From assembly GCF_013214175.1 (NCBI RefSeq), contig NZ_JABSPA010000002.1:372001-436000 (forward strand): 64,000 nt of DNA, written 5' to 3'. Every line of letters begins with the position of its first letter. Position 1 is the stretch's first letter. Source of the DNA: Colwellia sp. Its GTDB lineage: Bacteria; Pseudomonadota; Gammaproteobacteria; Enterobacterales; Alteromonadaceae. The position numbers and the translations under genes are program-made. Below, piece by piece: positions 31,280 to 40,209 of the stretch. The notes under the pieces are model-generated. The model saw only the letters and a list, made by a program, of their open reading frames with translations. It searched no databases and was not told the origin of the DNA.

Positions 31280-31942
31280 TTAACCGTTAACGACCTTTTT
31301 TTTCATTTCAGCTAATTCAGCTTCAATGCTATCGTCTTGCTCTAATTCAGCTATTTGCGTGGATAAGTCTTTGTTCTCAGTTAAATCATAAGACTCAACT
31401 TGCGCTTCAAGATGGTCAATTTTTTGTTGATAACGTTCAAATTTAGCCATCGCTTCATCAATATTGTGAATAACGGCTTTTTCTCGTACTTTCAACCTTA
31501 CTTCCGCTGACTCCTGACGAAGTCGTAACGCATCTTGACGACGTTTAGCTTCATTTAGTTTATCTTGCAAGCGTTGGGCATCTTCTTGAATGGCGCTTAA
31601 CAAGTCAGTTAATTGGCCATTTTCACCATCGAGTTGCGTTAATTCAGCTTGGCACTTATGTTTTTGTGCCAGTGCTGATTTGGCTAAGTCATCGCGAGAC
31701 TTGCTCAATGCTATCTCTGCTTTGCTATGCCAGTGCGCTACGCCTTCTCGCGCCGCTTTTACTTTTCTTGCTAAGGTTTTTTGTTCAGCTATATTTTTGG
31801 CTGCGGTTGAGCGAACTTCAACTAATGTTTCTTCCATCTCGCCAATGATCAAACGAATCATTTTCTCTGGATGCTCGGCTTTGTCTAACATGCTGTTTAA
31901 ATTTGCATTAATAATGTCGGTAAAACGGCTGAATAATCCCAT
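31280..31942 (-). CDS. pspA: Phage shock protein A
   Basis: PspA, 220 aa, an IM30/ESCRT-III-like coiled-coil protein that binds stressed inner membranes and in enterobacteria inhibits the activator PspF. The amphipathic N-terminal helix (MGLFSRFTDIINANLNSMLD) and PEKMIRLIIGEMEETLVEVR are typical. Nearly the whole protein after residue 25 is coiled coil. It is expressed with a small exported protein upstream and pspC downstream. pspF is not nearby, so the regulator must be elsewhere. Confidence 0.96.
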   Translation of the reverse strand: MGLFSRFTDIINANLNSMLDKAEHPEKMIRLIIGEMEETLVEVRSTAAKNIAEQKTLARKVKAAREGVAHWHSKAEIALSKSRDDLAKSALAQKHKCQAELTQLDGENGQLTDLLSAIQEDAQRLQDKLNEAKRRQDALRLRQESAEVRLKVREKAVIHNIDEAMAKFERYQQKIDHLEAQVESYDLTENKDLSTQIAELEQDDSIEAELAEMKKKVVNG

Positions 31943-32025
31943 AGTTTTTCTCCTGCTCTTTTGATATTTAATTTTTGAAAATTAGTTGTGGTTTATAGTT
32001 TGCTAATTTAGCTTGATAGTAATTT

Positions 32026-32394
32026 TTAATTACTAGCCACATTACTCGCTACCTTGCTATCTTCATTGACGACGGTTGTCGTTAGTTTCACTTTTTGTGT
32101 GATTTTTTGCTCTGCTGCTAACCAAGTTGTCGCACTATTCAGTGAGAAGTTGGCAGAAAATGTTTTAATTTCTTTATCAATTGATTGCTGTAATTGTATA
32201 TTTAGCTCAGCAATCATTTTTTCTCCTTGGGCAACAACAAAGTTGCTTACGGCGCTTTCAATACTTGACGCTGGTGCTGCATTAACACGAGTGCTTACTG
32301 TTAATGCCGCCAATAAAGATCCGATAAGTACTACCGTAAGGCTTACATCTTTAATTATGTTGCTAGTATTTTTAGTCATGTTGAAAGTGCTCAT
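32026..32394 (-). CDS. Small exported protein heading the psp operon
   Basis: 122 aa without a family I recognise. A signal peptide (about 15-40, VSLTVVLIGSLLAALTV, then VNAAPAS) is followed by a short polar helical region with repeated Ile/Glu/Gln patterns. It is the first gene after the sigma-54-like promoter and lies 83 bases before pspA, so it is probably induced with the phage-shock proteins. A periplasmic or membrane-tethered partner of the Psp response is a guess from context. Confidence 0.6.
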   Translation of the reverse strand: MSTFNMTKNTSNIIKDVSLTVVLIGSLLAALTVSTRVNAAPASSIESAVSNFVVAQGEKMIAELNIQLQQSIDKEIKTFSANFSLNSATTWLAAEQKITQKVKLTTTVVNEDSKVASNVASN

Positions 32395-32487
32395 AATAAA
32401 TTCCTTCTTGTTTAGTATCTGTTGGCTATAAAGTGGTTCTAGTTATTGATGTTGCTATCTAACATCGTTTTGCTTGAACTTAGTATT

Positions 32488-32503
32488 ACAAGTGCTGTGC
32501 CAA
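32488..32503 (-). promoter_or_regulatory. Sigma-54 promoter of the psp operon
   Basis: Read on the minus strand the site is TTGGCACAGCACTTGT. The -24 element TTGGCAC is a perfect match, and GG is ten bases from the -12 element TTGT, where the usual GC is GT. It lies about 95 bases before the first psp-operon gene. Psp operons in enterobacteria are driven by sigma-54 with PspF, so both context and sequence agree. The remainder of the 32395-32716 gap has no gene. Confidence 0.75.
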
Positions 32504-32695
32504 AGATTACAAATAATATAAGTACTTGATATTTACTAATAATTATTGAATGTCATACTTAAAGTAAAATGGCGCCACTAAGGAGTGATTCATATTTTAG
32601 CTAAATTGACTATGTTTTTAGTTTATTTGACCAGCTGTTGTTTTGTTAGTCAATCTGCTTGTCTGTTTTTAGATAAATTAGCGCTTGTAATTAAA

Positions 32696-32710
32696 TAGAC
32701 GATCGGTCTA
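32696..32710. promoter_or_regulatory. Operator of the TetR-family regulator, site 1
   Basis: TAGACGATCGGTCTA lies only nine bases before the regulator's likely ATG, so binding should block its own transcription. A sister site precedes acuI. Confidence 0.75.
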
Positions 32711-32719
32711 ATATAAGTG

Positions 32720-33343
32720 ATGCAATTAAATAATGATATAAAACGTCGAGGCAGACCGGCTAAATCTGGTCGGGATAGCGCACAAACCAAAGCCGAGCTG
32801 ATAAGCAGTGGTGTTGAACATTTCACCCAATTTGGCTTTGCTTCATCAGGGTTAGAGCAGATATTAAAAAAAGTATCTGTGCCTAAGGGCTCTTTCTACT
32901 ATTACTTTGCCAATAAAGAAGTCTTTGGTCTGGCGGTAATTACTCATTACGATGCTTACTTCTCCCGTAAGCTTGATACGCATTTAAACAATGAACAGCT
33001 AGTGCCAGAGCAGAGACTAATGAGCTTTGTTAACGATGCTAAAGCAGGTATCGAGAAATATAATTTTAATCGCGGCTGTTTAGTCGGCAACCTTGAGCAA
33101 GAAATTGCGCTATTACCCGATAGTCATCGAGAAAAATTGTCTACTGTGATGCAAGGCTGGCAAAGTAATATTTCTGCTTATCTAAAAGTGCTTTCTCCTG
33201 ATACGCAGCAAGAGGAATGTGATTCACTTGCCGAGTTCTTTTGGCTTGGTTGGGAAGGGGCGGTAAGTCGCTGTAAGCTGGTTAAAACTACCCAACCTAT
33301 TGATCTTTTTATCCACTATTTTCTACAACTACTAAAAAAATAA
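32720..33343 (+). CDS. TetR-family regulator, AcuR-like
   Basis: 207-aa repressor from the ATG at 32720 (a GTG one codon earlier is possible). The N-terminal helix-turn-helix (about 22-65) contains SGLEQILKKVSVPKGSFYYYF and the typical NKEVFGLAVI exit. The C-terminal ligand-binding half carries NRGCLVGNLEQEIALL. It lies 44 bases before acuI, and nearly identical palindromes precede both genes. It therefore probably represses itself and acuI and is released by an acrylate- or aldehyde-like effector, as AcuR does in other bacteria. The effector is inference. Confidence 0.87.
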   Translation: MQLNNDIKRRGRPAKSGRDSAQTKAELISSGVEHFTQFGFASSGLEQILKKVSVPKGSFYYYFANKEVFGLAVITHYDAYFSRKLDTHLNNEQLVPEQRLMSFVNDAKAGIEKYNFNRGCLVGNLEQEIALLPDSHREKLSTVMQGWQSNISAYLKVLSPDTQQEECDSLAEFFWLGWEGAVSRCKLVKTTQPIDLFIHYFLQLLKK

Positions 33344-33359
33344 TTTTTTTAGTAGTTAA

Positions 33360-33374
33360 TAGACAGTCGGTCTA
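33360..33374. promoter_or_regulatory. Operator of the TetR-family regulator, site 2
   Basis: TAGACAGTCGGTCTA is immediately before the acuI ribosome-binding site (GGAGG). It matches site 1 at 13 of 15 positions and extends to ATAGAC..GTCTATAT. Confidence 0.75.
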
Positions 33375-33387
33375 TATTGGAGGTTCT

Positions 33388-34371
33388 ATGTTTAAATGTT
33401 TACAGGTAGATAAAGATGAACAAGGTTATCGAACATCTTGCACGCAAATAGATGAAGATAACTTAAGCCAAGGCAATGTCTTAGTAAAAGTCCTATATAG
33501 CACGCTTAATTATAAAGATGCGCTAGCAATTACCGGTAAAGCCCCGGTTATTAGAAGCTTTCCTATGATTCCAGGTATTGATTTTAGTGGCATTGTTGAA
33601 CACAGTGAAAGTGATGAGTTTAAGGTCGGCGATAAGGTGTTGCTTAATGGCTTTGGTGTCGGTGAAAAGCATATGGGTGGTTTAGCACAAAAAGCCAAAG
33701 TAAATAGTGACTGGTTAATTCCTTTACCCGAAAGCATCTCGCCATTGCAGGCGATGTCGATTGGTACAGCAGGTTATACCGCAATGCTGTGTATTCTAGC
33801 ATTGGAAAAAAACGGTATTACGCCCAAAGATGGTAAGGTTTTGGTTACTGGCGCCACTGGTGGTGTTGGTAGCTTTGCAGTAAAACTTCTGTCACTAATG
33901 GGCTACTCGGTTGTGGCCTCAACGGGTAGCAGTGAACAACATGATTATTTAACTAATTTAGGTGCTACTGAGATAATCGATAGAGCAGAATTATCAGCAC
34001 CGGGTAAACCTTTAATGAAAGAGCAGTGGGCAGCTGCTGTTGACTCTGTTGGTAGCCATACCCTGGCAAATGTTTGTGCCAGTATAAAATATGGCGGCGC
34101 TGTGGCTGCATGTGGTTTAGCACAAGGCATGGATTTACCCGCTTCTGTAGCACCCTTTATTTTAAGAGGGATTTCATTGTTGGGTATTGATAGTGTCATG
34201 CGTCCTAGAGCAGACAGAATAGAGGCTTGGAAAAAATTAGCCGAATTGTTACCGGCAACTGAAATGCAATCAATAGCAGAAGTGATCGGTTTAGAGCAGT
34301 CTATCGAAGCAGCTAGTAAATTACTCAATGGCGATATTACCGGTCGTGTTGTGGTTGATGTAAATAGGTAG
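33388..34371 (+). CDS. acuI: Acrylyl-CoA reductase (NADPH), AcuI/YhdH type
   Basis: 327-aa zinc-free MDR-superfamily oxidoreductase that reduces acryloyl-CoA to propionyl-CoA. This detoxifies the acrylate made from the algal osmolyte DMSP. The substrate domain starts FKCLQVDKDEQGYR and has LNYKDALAITGKAPV and PGIDFSGIVE. The Rossmann fold carries VTGATGGVGSFAVKLL (about 148-163), and the end is GRVVVDVNR. No DMSP lyase or acrylate-CoA ligase gene is adjacent, so the role may be general acrylate defence. Confidence 0.9.
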   Translation: MFKCLQVDKDEQGYRTSCTQIDEDNLSQGNVLVKVLYSTLNYKDALAITGKAPVIRSFPMIPGIDFSGIVEHSESDEFKVGDKVLLNGFGVGEKHMGGLAQKAKVNSDWLIPLPESISPLQAMSIGTAGYTAMLCILALEKNGITPKDGKVLVTGATGGVGSFAVKLLSLMGYSVVASTGSSEQHDYLTNLGATEIIDRAELSAPGKPLMKEQWAAAVDSVGSHTLANVCASIKYGGAVAACGLAQGMDLPASVAPFILRGISLLGIDSVMRPRADRIEAWKKLAELLPATEMQSIAEVIGLEQSIEAASKLLNGDITGRVVVDVNR

Positions 34372-34406
34372 TTTCTTGATGAGGTCATGATTTTCAGTAA
34401 GGAAAT

Positions 34407-34448
34407 TGCCGCTCAGGTAATATTAAACAAAAATTAACTTGAGCGGCA
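34407..34448 (+). other. Long-loop inverted repeat after acuI
   Basis: TGCCGCTCA and TGAGCGGCA are separated by 24 A/T-rich bases, between acuI and the nitroreductase gene. There is no T-run. It could be a weak terminator or a protein-binding site. Confidence 0.4.
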
Positions 34449-34499
34449 GCGTCAGAGCTATTACCTTATGTTCAAATTCTTTATATAAGTGGAAACACT

Positions 34500-35156
34500 A
34501 TGACTCACCCAATTATCGAAGATCTTACCAGCCGCCATACGGTAAAAAAGTATGATGCTAGCAGAAAAGTCCCACAGGCCGACCTGGATATTCTATTTGA
34601 AGCTATGCGCCTTTCGGCCTCGTCTATTAATTCACAGCCGTGGAAGTTTATTGTCTTAGAAAGTGATGCAGCAAAAACGCGCCTAAGCAAAACCTTCGTG
34701 AATATGCATGAGTATAATAAGAAACATGTTTTTGATAGCTCTCAGGTGATTCTTTTTGCTCACAACCCAAAATATACCCGTGACGATTACGCCAAGGTAG
34801 TTGATAAGGGGATTGCCGACAAACGCACCTTACCTGAAAATCGTGAAGCAGCATTTGGCGTGTATCTGTTTGCAGAGCTTAATACAGCTGAAGATGGTGA
34901 TACTTGTACTTGGACCAAAGCACAAACTTATCTTGCCTTAGGTAATACCTTGCATGTGCTGGCGCGGTTGAAAATCGATTCAACACCAATGGAGGGCATT
35001 GATATTGAGCTGGTTAATAAAGAGTTTAGCGAAGAGCTTGAAGGTTATCAGTGTGATGTCGCTTTAGCTATTGGCTACCATCATTCAGAAGAAGACTTCA
35101 ATGCCAAGTTACCAAAATCACGCCTAGCTTTAAGTGAGATTTTAGTTCGCATTTAA
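34500..35156 (+). CDS. Nitroreductase family NAD(P)H oxidoreductase
   Basis: 218-aa FMN enzyme of the NfsB/nitroreductase fold, reducing quinones, nitro compounds or similar acceptors with NAD(P)H. The FMN-binding N-terminus is visible (SRHTVKKYD, then SASSINSQPWKFIVLE), as is the C-terminal glycine-containing ALAIGYHHSEEDFNAKLPKSR. It is 128 bases from acuI on the same strand and may be co-expressed. The substrate is unknown. Confidence 0.9.
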   Translation: MTHPIIEDLTSRHTVKKYDASRKVPQADLDILFEAMRLSASSINSQPWKFIVLESDAAKTRLSKTFVNMHEYNKKHVFDSSQVILFAHNPKYTRDDYAKVVDKGIADKRTLPENREAAFGVYLFAELNTAEDGDTCTWTKAQTYLALGNTLHVLARLKIDSTPMEGIDIELVNKEFSEELEGYQCDVALAIGYHHSEEDFNAKLPKSRLALSEILVRI

Positions 35157-35246
35157 AGTGAATGTTCTGTAATAGTGAAAGTGATTGATGCAGCAAATGG
35201 ATACTTGCTGCTAGATCATTGTTAATCTCAGCTAAAAATTGGTTTG

Positions 35247-35414
35247 ATACCAATTTCATTAAATTATCGCCCACTTGTGCTAGTTAAAATACTCCAAGGC
35301 GGTGTTGCTCTCAATCACACACGCCAGCTATTGGTCAATCGATCGCCTTGCTTTGATTTATTTTTCTTGGACACAACAAGATCACCAACGTAATGAAACT
35401 GGTATTCAGCTGAT
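35247..35414. repeat. MITE-like element with TACCARTTTCATTA ends
   Basis: The ends TACCAATTTCATTA and TAATGAAACTGGTA are inverted repeats matching at 13 of 14 bases, about 165 bases apart. The interior (ATCGCCCACTTGTGCTAG, then CACACACGCCAGCTATTGG) has no gene. It fills the gap before murB. I recall this type as a repeated intergenic element in Colwellia; a genome search would settle it. Confidence 0.6.
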
Positions 35415-35458
35415 TTTTCAGTACAATAATGATTCTTTCATTTTTCATTTTCGTGGCT

Positions 35459-36544
35459 ATGCACTCAAACTTAAATTACTCGCTACAAAGCAGTAACAGC
35501 TTTAATATTAAGGCGAGTTGCTCGCACATATATTTTCCCAGCACACTGGCTGAATTACAGCAGTTACCTGAGTTAAGCGCCGAACATTTCTATATCCTTG
35601 GTGAAGGCAGTAATACCCTCTTTGTTGAGCCACAAGCACCGATTATTATTCAGCCGAAATTTAACGGTATTAATATCCTTGAACAAGATGATCATTTTAT
35701 CGTCACTGTTGGTGCAGCAGAAAATTGGCATGAGTTAGTCTGTTTCTGTCTTGAGCAAGGTATTAACGGTTTAGAGAATTTAGCCTTAATTCCAGGTAGT
35801 GTTGGTGCGGCACCTGTGCAGAATATTGGTGCCTATGGCGTTGAATTTGCCGATTACTGTCAAGAAGTGCAATGGTATGAGTTTGCCAGTAAAAGCATGC
35901 ACTCACTCGCTAATCAAGCGTGTGATTTTTCCTATCGCGATAGTATTTTTAAGCAAGAACGTTATAACAAAGGCTTAATTACCCAAGTCACGTTTAAATT
36001 TCCTAAAGTATGGCAAGCAAACCTCAGCTATGCCGGCTTAGATGTATTGACAAAAGATAGCACTGCTAAGCAGGTCATGGAGAAAGTTATCGCCTTGCGC
36101 AGTAGCAAGTTACCCGATCCGAAAGCATTACCTAATGCAGGCAGCTTTTTCAAAAACCCCGTTGTCAGTGCCGCAGACTTTGTCCAGTTACAACAGCAAT
36201 ACCCAAATATGCCACATTACCCACAGCCAAACTCTCAGGTAAAGCTGGCAGCAGGTTGGTTAATAGATCAAGCTGGATTAAAAGGTTTTCGCCATCAACA
36301 GGTTGGTGTTCATCAGCAACAAGCCTTGGTATTAGTTAATTATGGAAGTGAACTTGGCGGCGATATTGTTAGCTTAGCGAAATATATCCAGCGCCAAGTA
36401 GCGGATAAATTTTCAATATCGCTAATACCAGAAGTGCGGATGATCACCGAGCAAGGCGAAAGGTCATTTTCATCATTGCGTGATGTTAACCCTATTGGAC
36501 ATTGTGTCGACAGCAAAGCTACTAACGGAAAAAACAATGACTAA
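35459..36544 (+). CDS. murB: UDP-N-acetylenolpyruvoylglucosamine reductase
   Basis: MurB, 361 aa from the ATG at 35459, reduces UDP-GlcNAc-enolpyruvate to UDP-MurNAc for peptidoglycan. The FAD-binding segments [11 protein letters not shown] and [18 protein letters not shown] are present, with the catalytic-region [10 protein letters not shown] and the final IPEVRMI. Length and layout fit the E. coli (type I) enzyme. An ATG ten codons upstream is less likely because it lies at the edge of the repeat element. birA overlaps by 8 bases. Confidence 0.95.
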   Translation: MHSNLNYSLQSSNSFNIKASCSHIYFPSTLAELQQLPELSAEHFYILGEGSNTLFVEPQAPIIIQPKFNGINILEQDDHFIVTVGAAENWHELVCFCLEQGINGLENLALIPGSVGAAPVQNIGAYGVEFADYCQEVQWYEFASKSMHSLANQACDFSYRDSIFKQERYNKGLITQVTFKFPKVWQANLSYAGLDVLTKDSTAKQVMEKVIALRSSKLPDPKALPNAGSFFKNPVVSAADFVQLQQQYPNMPHYPQPNSQVKLAAGWLIDQAGLKGFRHQQVGVHQQQALVLVNYGSELGGDIVSLAKYIQRQVADKFSISLIPEVRMITEQGERSFSSLRDVNPIGHCVDSKATNGKNND

Positions 36545-37538
36545 AACTGTAAAAGAACATTTGATAAAGTCATTAGCTGCTGGGCAATTTGTTTCCGGGC
36601 AGTTACTTGGTGAGCAATTAGGTATTAGCCGTACAGCTATCGCTAAACATATTAAAGTGCTAACGGATATTGGCCTAGATATCTACAGTGTCACAGGCAA
36701 AGGTTATAAGCTGGCGCAGCCGCTTTATTTACTTGATAAAGAAAAGATCATCAGTTTATTGGCCATTGAGGCGAGCAAACAAACTGAAAGATCAGTCGAC
36801 ATGCCAATCGTTGAAGTACATAGCTTAATTGATTCGACTAATGATTATTTAATGAGACGTTTACCTAATCAATTATCGCCAGGACAGGTTTGCTTAGCTG
36901 AATATCAGAGTGCTGGTCGTGGTCGTCGTGGTCGTCAGTGGATTTCTCCTTTCGGCTCACAAATTTACTTGTCTATGTACTGGTACTTAGAGCAAGGTTT
37001 ATCAGCAGCTATGGGACTCAGTTTAGTGACGGCATTAGCGGTCAGTGACGCGGTAAAAGCTCATAGTAATGTGCAAGTTCAGTTGAAGTGGCCTAATGAT
37101 ATTTATCTTGATGGCGTGAAACTGGCGGGTATTTTAATTGATCTTGAAGGCCAAGCGTTAGAGCCTAGCCACAGTGTTATCGGTATTGGCTTAAACCTAC
37201 ATATGCCGGAAGCAGCAGGTAAATTAATTGAACAAAAATGGACAGATTTACAATCACACAGTCAGGTTAAAATTGATCGAAATGCCTTGAGTGCTCAACT
37301 TATCAGTTGCTTACGCCAGCGCTTGAATCAATACCAACAAACAGGCTTAGCGCCTATGTTAGATGAATGGCACGCATTGGATGCTTTTCTAAATAAGCGG
37401 GTCAAATTAATTACCGGCGAGCGCACTACACATGGCATATGTCGCGGTGTGAATAATCAAGGTGCTTTATTGTTAGAGGTTAATGGCCAAATAAAACCAG
37501 TATACGGCGGTGAAGTGAGCCTGAGGATGGATGAATGA
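36537..37538 (+). CDS. birA: Biotin ligase / biotin operon repressor
   Basis: BirA, 333 aa from the ATG at 36537, attaches biotin to carboxyl carrier proteins and, with its N-terminal winged helix (about 5-60, [18 protein letters not shown]), represses the bio operon. The ligase domain shows [29 protein letters not shown] and a C-terminal SH3-like cap. It overlaps murB by 8 bases and coaX as ATGA, so the three are coupled. Confidence 0.96.
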   Translation: MTKTVKEHLIKSLAAGQFVSGQLLGEQLGISRTAIAKHIKVLTDIGLDIYSVTGKGYKLAQPLYLLDKEKIISLLAIEASKQTERSVDMPIVEVHSLIDSTNDYLMRRLPNQLSPGQVCLAEYQSAGRGRRGRQWISPFGSQIYLSMYWYLEQGLSAAMGLSLVTALAVSDAVKAHSNVQVQLKWPNDIYLDGVKLAGILIDLEGQALEPSHSVIGIGLNLHMPEAAGKLIEQKWTDLQSHSQVKIDRNALSAQLISCLRQRLNQYQQTGLAPMLDEWHALDAFLNKRVKLITGERTTHGICRGVNNQGALLLEVNGQIKPVYGGEVSLRMDE

Positions 37539-38287
37539 TGATATTAATTGATATTGGTAATAGCCGAACCAAATATGCTCAGCTGAGAGAAGGACAATTA
37601 TCAGTTACTACTCAGCTTAATAATCAAGACTTTTCCGTAGGCTACTTTGCTAAGCACTTTACTCATGCTAGCCAAGTAGTTGTTGCCAATGTCGCTAAAT
37701 CATCATTAACCACTGAACTGGCTAGTTGGTGTAGCGAGCAAAAAATTAGCTTTAAACAAGTGCATAGTGAACAACAAAAAAATGCTTTGCTGTCGGCTTA
37801 TCAAGAACCAACGAGCTTGGGTATTGATCGTTGGCTGGCGCTATTAGGTACCATACATCTTTACCCCAATGAAAATGTCTTAATTATAGATGCGGGCACG
37901 GCCACTACCGTCGATTTACTGGCAAGTAATGGTCAGCACCAAGGTGGCTGGATATTAGCGGGTATCAAAGCGCTATTTAGCAGCATTTTAACTCATAGCA
38001 CCTTAGTTCATGCGGAAAATAAAACCCTACCTAGCTTAGCATTTGGCAGCAATACTAGCGATAATGTTAATAATGCTTGTTGGGCAGCAACCCTAGGTAT
38101 GATTGAACAAGCGATTGAGCAAGGTCAAGTATTAGCTAGCATCGATCGCATTATCTTAACCGGTGGCGATGGTATGGCGTTAACAAAATTAGTGTTAGCA
38201 CAGACCAGTGAAAAATTTATTGCCGTAACAAACATCCAATTTATCGATAACCTTATTTTCTATGGTCTACAAGAATATTGCGAATAG
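37535..38287 (+). CDS. coaX: Type III pantothenate kinase
   Basis: CoaX, 250 aa, makes 4'-phosphopantothenate, the first step of coenzyme A synthesis. It is an ASKHA-fold enzyme: ILIDIGNSRTKYAQL (phosphate 1), GIDRWLALLG, VIDAGTATTVDLL (catalytic Asp), GGWILAGI and ILTGGDG are visible. The murB-birA-coaX order is conserved in relatives; E. coli has the unrelated coaA at this place. The start overlaps birA. Confidence 0.96.
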   Translation: MMILIDIGNSRTKYAQLREGQLSVTTQLNNQDFSVGYFAKHFTHASQVVVANVAKSSLTTELASWCSEQKISFKQVHSEQQKNALLSAYQEPTSLGIDRWLALLGTIHLYPNENVLIIDAGTATTVDLLASNGQHQGGWILAGIKALFSSILTHSTLVHAENKTLPSLAFGSNTSDNVNNACWAATLGMIEQAIEQGQVLASIDRIILTGGDGMALTKLVLAQTSEKFIAVTNIQFIDNLIFYGLQEYCE

Positions 38288-38381
38288 TTGAGTCACTACT
38301 TAACATCAGCAGATTAATTTTCTTATCGAACCAAAGACCAAGGTTACTATTTATTTTTATTAAACAGAATTAGGAATGAAC

Positions 38382-39107
38382 ATGAAAGCAGGAATCATTG
38401 GCGCAATGGAGCCAGAAGTTGCTATTTTAAAAGCAAAATTAACCGATGCTAAATCAACCGAACATGCAGGTTACACCTTTCATCAAGGTCAATTAGCCGG
38501 CAGTGATGTGGTTATTGTGCAATCAGGTATCGGCAAGGTTGCTGCAGCGTTAGCAACGGCAATATTGATTGACCGTTTTGATGTAGATTACGTGGTTAAT
38601 ACTGGCTCTGCTGGTGGCTTCGATAAAACATTGAAAGTGGGCGATATTGTTGTTAGTTCAGAAGTACGTTATCACGATGTCGACATCACCGCATTTGGCT
38701 ATGAAATAGGGCAACTACCCGCTAATCCTGCGGCTTTTATACCACATGAAGAGTTAGTTGCAGCTGCTAAAAAAGGTATTGAGCAATTAAACCAGTCAAA
38801 TGAACAACACATTCAGGCAATTACTGGTTTAATTACCACAGGTGATACCTTTATGACCAAAGAAGAAGATGTCGCTAAAGCACGGGCTAATTTTCCCACT
38901 ATGGCTGCAGTTGAAATGGAAGGTGCTGCTATCGCACAAGCATGTTTACAGCTGAAAACCCCTTTTGTTATTATTCGCTCATTGTCAGATATTGCTGGTA
39001 CAGAATCACCACATACTTTTGAAGAGTACTTAGAAACGGCAGCGGTTAATTCATCGCAGTTAGTACTGAATATGCTAGAGCAGTTGCAAGGTAAAACAAT
39101 CAGTTAA
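38382..39107 (+). CDS. mtnN: 5'-methylthioadenosine/S-adenosylhomocysteine nucleosidase
   Basis: MtnN (Pfs), 241 aa, cleaves adenine from MTA, SAH and 5'-deoxyadenosine. It recycles methionine and feeds AI-2 precursor formation. MKAGIIGAMEPEV, NTGSAGGF, the catalytic VEMEGAAIAQ and IRSLSDIAG are diagnostic. The ATG at 38382 is chosen over the one two codons earlier because AGGA then has proper spacing. The CbiB-like gene follows after 47 bases. Confidence 0.97.
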   Translation: MKAGIIGAMEPEVAILKAKLTDAKSTEHAGYTFHQGQLAGSDVVIVQSGIGKVAAALATAILIDRFDVDYVVNTGSAGGFDKTLKVGDIVVSSEVRYHDVDITAFGYEIGQLPANPAAFIPHEELVAAAKKGIEQLNQSNEQHIQAITGLITTGDTFMTKEEDVAKARANFPTMAAVEMEGAAIAQACLQLKTPFVIIRSLSDIAGTESPHTFEEYLETAAVNSSQLVLNMLEQLQGKTIS

Positions 39108-39120
39108 TTAATTGATTGTT
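39095..39120 (+). terminator. Weak hairpin at the mtnN stop
   Basis: AACAATCA pairs with TGATTGTT around the stop codon, and a few T follow. It may be a partial terminator, because the next gene starts only 35 bases later. Confidence 0.35.
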
Positions 39121-39154
39121 TTCTTATTGGCCAAGTAATGAATAGAGACAATAA

Positions 39155-40120
39155 ATGACAGGATTTATCGAGTTAATGCCGTTTACTTATCATGTGTTAA
39201 TCCTCATGGTAGTGCTGGTGATAAAAGCTACGGTAAGCCATTTTGTTGCCCATGAGCCACTACGTTTCTTTCAATTTTATTGTCTACAGCTAGGTAATAA
39301 AGTTAATAACAGCACCACTGCAAACCAGCAACAAAGCATCGCGGGTTTGCTGGCGTTATTGGTTACCTTGCTGCCTATCGTTATTATTTTATGGCTATTT
39401 GCTGACTTTGTTGCCGTAGATTATCTGTGGCAAGGTTTACTGCTTTATTTCGCTCTAGGTAGCCTTAATCTCGGCCAGGTAAATAAAGCGCTTGCCCAAA
39501 CCTTAGTTGCTAAGCAGACCTACCTAGCTAAGCAAACACTTAAGCCTTGGCTATTAAGATCTACCGAGCAACTTTCGCTAGTGGGTTTGAGTAAAGCAGC
39601 TATAGAAATGCAGCTGCTACGCTGTGTTCAGCAAGTCTATGTGGTTAGCTTTGTTTTTATTGTTTTCGGTCCGTTAGCTGCCCTTAGCTATCGATTAATA
39701 CTAGAAATGCATTACTGTTGGAATACTAAACTGGCGCAATTTAAGCACTTTGGCTTTTTTAGTCAGTTGTTTATCCAGTTAATCCAATGGCTACCGAGTC
39801 GATTGATGGCTTTATTGATATTACTGAGCTCCTTAGGGCAAGATATTTCATTATCTTGGCGACTAACACGCGGCCATTTTTTTAAGCTTAATAGTAACTT
39901 TGTTATTAGTGTGCATGCTTTTTCACTAGCGGTGAGGTTAGGTGGTGTCGCCATGTATCAAGAAGAAAAATTAAGAAAAATAGCCTTTAATGATCTGGCT
40001 AAACAACCCGAGCCACAAGACATTATTAAAGCCACGGGTAAAGTTAATTTTGCTTGTTATAGCAGCTTGTTTATACTGGTTTTGTTAGCGATAAGCTGGC
40101 AACTGGTGCAAGTAAAGTAA
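39155..40120 (+). CDS. Divergent CbiB/CobD-like membrane protein
   Basis: 321 aa with about five membrane segments (near 10-28, 62-100, 158-182, 208-232 and 295-315). Length and hydrophobic layout are those of CbiB/CobD, the membrane enzyme that attaches aminopropanol to cobyric acid, and of the related AmpE. The usual CbiB signature around IVGRDT is not visible. It stands next to mtnN with no other cobalamin gene. I call it a divergent family member whose reaction may differ. Confidence 0.6.
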   Translation: MTGFIELMPFTYHVLILMVVLVIKATVSHFVAHEPLRFFQFYCLQLGNKVNNSTTANQQQSIAGLLALLVTLLPIVIILWLFADFVAVDYLWQGLLLYFALGSLNLGQVNKALAQTLVAKQTYLAKQTLKPWLLRSTEQLSLVGLSKAAIEMQLLRCVQQVYVVSFVFIVFGPLAALSYRLILEMHYCWNTKLAQFKHFGFFSQLFIQLIQWLPSRLMALLILLSSLGQDISLSWRLTRGHFFKLNSNFVISVHAFSLAVRLGGVAMYQEEKLRKIAFNDLAKQPEPQDIIKATGKVNFACYSSLFILVLLAISWQLVQVK

Positions 40121-40209
40121 TTTTCATTAGCTAAACCAAACTAAACCAAGTTAAGCAAAGATAAATAAAATTAAACCAAGCTAAACCCACACCTTTTTGA
40201 GCACTGGCT

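Noticed and set aside
35302..35496. A 64-codon frame upstream of murB
   Set aside because: It spans the end of a repeat element and overlaps the murB start in another frame.
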